A stretch of 64,000 bases of DNA from Pseudomonas sp. Bout1 (GTDB lineage: Bacteria; Pseudomonadota; Gammaproteobacteria; Pseudomonadales; Pseudomonadaceae), in assembly GCF_034314165.1 (NCBI RefSeq), contig NZ_JAVIWK010000001.1, positions 6,029,001 through 6,093,000 on the forward strand, given 5' to 3'. The notes beneath the pieces are model-generated. The model saw only the letters and a list, made by a program, of their open reading frames with translations. It was not told where the DNA came from and made no database searches. Positions within the stretch are counted from its first letter, which is position 1. The number at the start of each line of letters is the position of its first letter. Below, piece by piece: positions 63,588-64,000 of the stretch. The translations under genes were made by a program, and so were the position numbers.

Positions 63588-64000
63588 CTAGTTCAGCGAC
63601 TTGCGATTGAAATCCCGCAAACGGAAGCCCATGAGCAGCAACATGCCGAAGTACACCACTATGCCAGCGACCACCAACGCACCGAGGCGCATGAAGCGCT
63701 CCAGCATATGGCCTTGATCCCAGGCGGGCATGAAGTGCATCAGGCCCAGCAACACTGCAGCCATCGCGCCAACCGCCACCACCAGTTTGATGGCGAACGG
63801 GCCCCAACCGGCCTGAGGCTGGAACATTTTCTGTTTACGTAGTTGATAAAACAGCAGCCCGGCGTTGATGCAGGCACCTACGCTGATCGCCAGCGCCAGC
63901 CCGGCATGCTTCAGCGGGCCGATGAACGCCAGGTTGAGCAACTGCGTCACCACCAGGGTGAAGATCGCGATTTTTACCGGAGTACGAATGTTTTGTTGGG
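63588..64000 (-). CDS. murJ: Lipid II flippase MurJ, C-terminal part (5' end outside the window)
   Basis: About 136 codons in frame from 63998 down to the stop at 63588. Visible are [40 protein letters not shown] and two further membrane segments near [14 protein letters not shown]. This fits the last four helices of MurJ/MviN, which moves lipid II across the inner membrane. Neighbour ribF supports the call. The start lies beyond position 64000. Confidence 0.92.
   Translation of the reverse strand, partial: QQNIRTPVKIAIFTLVVTQLLNLAFIGPLKHAGLALAISVGACINAGLLFYQLRKQKMFQPQAGWGPFAIKLVVAVGAMAAVLLGLMHFMPAWDQGHMLERFMRLGALVVAGIVVYFGMLLLMGFRLRDFNRKSLN

Overview
The window is chromosomal DNA of a fluorescent Pseudomonas (P. 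fluorescens group). The evidence is high G+C, dense overlapping operons, Pseudomonas-type palindromic REP repeats, and gene order that from memory follows two segments of the P. aeruginosa PAO1 map: the PA4513-PA4562 neighbourhood (piu, speC, ampDE, nadC, tRNA-Thr, pilA/C/D, coaE, ndh, tRNA cluster, clpB, bamD, minor pilins, ispH, ileS, ribF, murJ) and the prfC/OpuC-like segment. No phage, integron, rRNA or CRISPR array is visible.

Layout. 1-5223: 3' part of prfC (leftward), then a four-gene osmoprotectant-type ABC transporter. 5224-14143: REP repeat, a leader with a terminator-like hairpin, speC, a small toxin-antitoxin pair, and the iron-regulated piu locus (sel1-piuC leftward; piuA and the large flavoreductase piuB rightward). 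14277-23600: phoD, the fructose PTS operon fruBKA with divergent fruR/cra and an exact Cra-type operator, and a TatD-family DNase. 23608-31680: a zinc-ribbon membrane protein, a chemoreceptor, ampE-ampD, a large DUF1631 protein, nadC, a small DUF6388-like protein and tRNA-Thr. 31720-36939: a type IV pilus island (tfpO-like pilin glycosyltransferase, pilA, pilC, pilD) running into coaE-yacG. 37005-44358: an orphan CbiM-like permease, then a rightward catabolic block: OprD-family porin, MFS transporter, AraC/XylS-type activator, opine-dehydrogenase-family enzyme and 3-hydroxyacyl-CoA-dehydrogenase-family enzyme. 44477-50196: DUF1780, DUF3094, ndh, a four-tRNA operon and clpB with a sigma-32-like promoter. 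50328-58534: pgeF-rluD, bamD, thiO, a reduced minor-pilin cluster (pilVWXE, divergent fimT) and ispH. 58739-64000: the leftward run murJ (partial), ribF, ileS, lspA, fkpB.

How the genes work together. Most of the window is core housekeeping. The best candidate for an undescribed system is 37932-44358. Two enzymes of the opine-dehydrogenase and 3-hydroxyacyl-CoA-dehydrogenase families are genetically coupled, sit with their own porin, transporter and regulator, and carry a 38-bp element of paired 20-bp-spaced CTGCG(C/T)AAT repeats. That element occurs upstream of the porin and again upstream of the dehydrogenase pair, each at the same distance from a possible -10 box. This looks like a self-contained, substrate-induced pathway for uptake and NAD(P)-dependent oxidation of an unknown opine-like or hydroxylated compound.

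The type IV pilus loci are reduced: pilB, pilSR and pilY1 are missing from their usual places, while pilA keeps a dedicated glycosyltransferase gene. Functional calls rest on reading motifs and family resemblance by eye; no database search was run.
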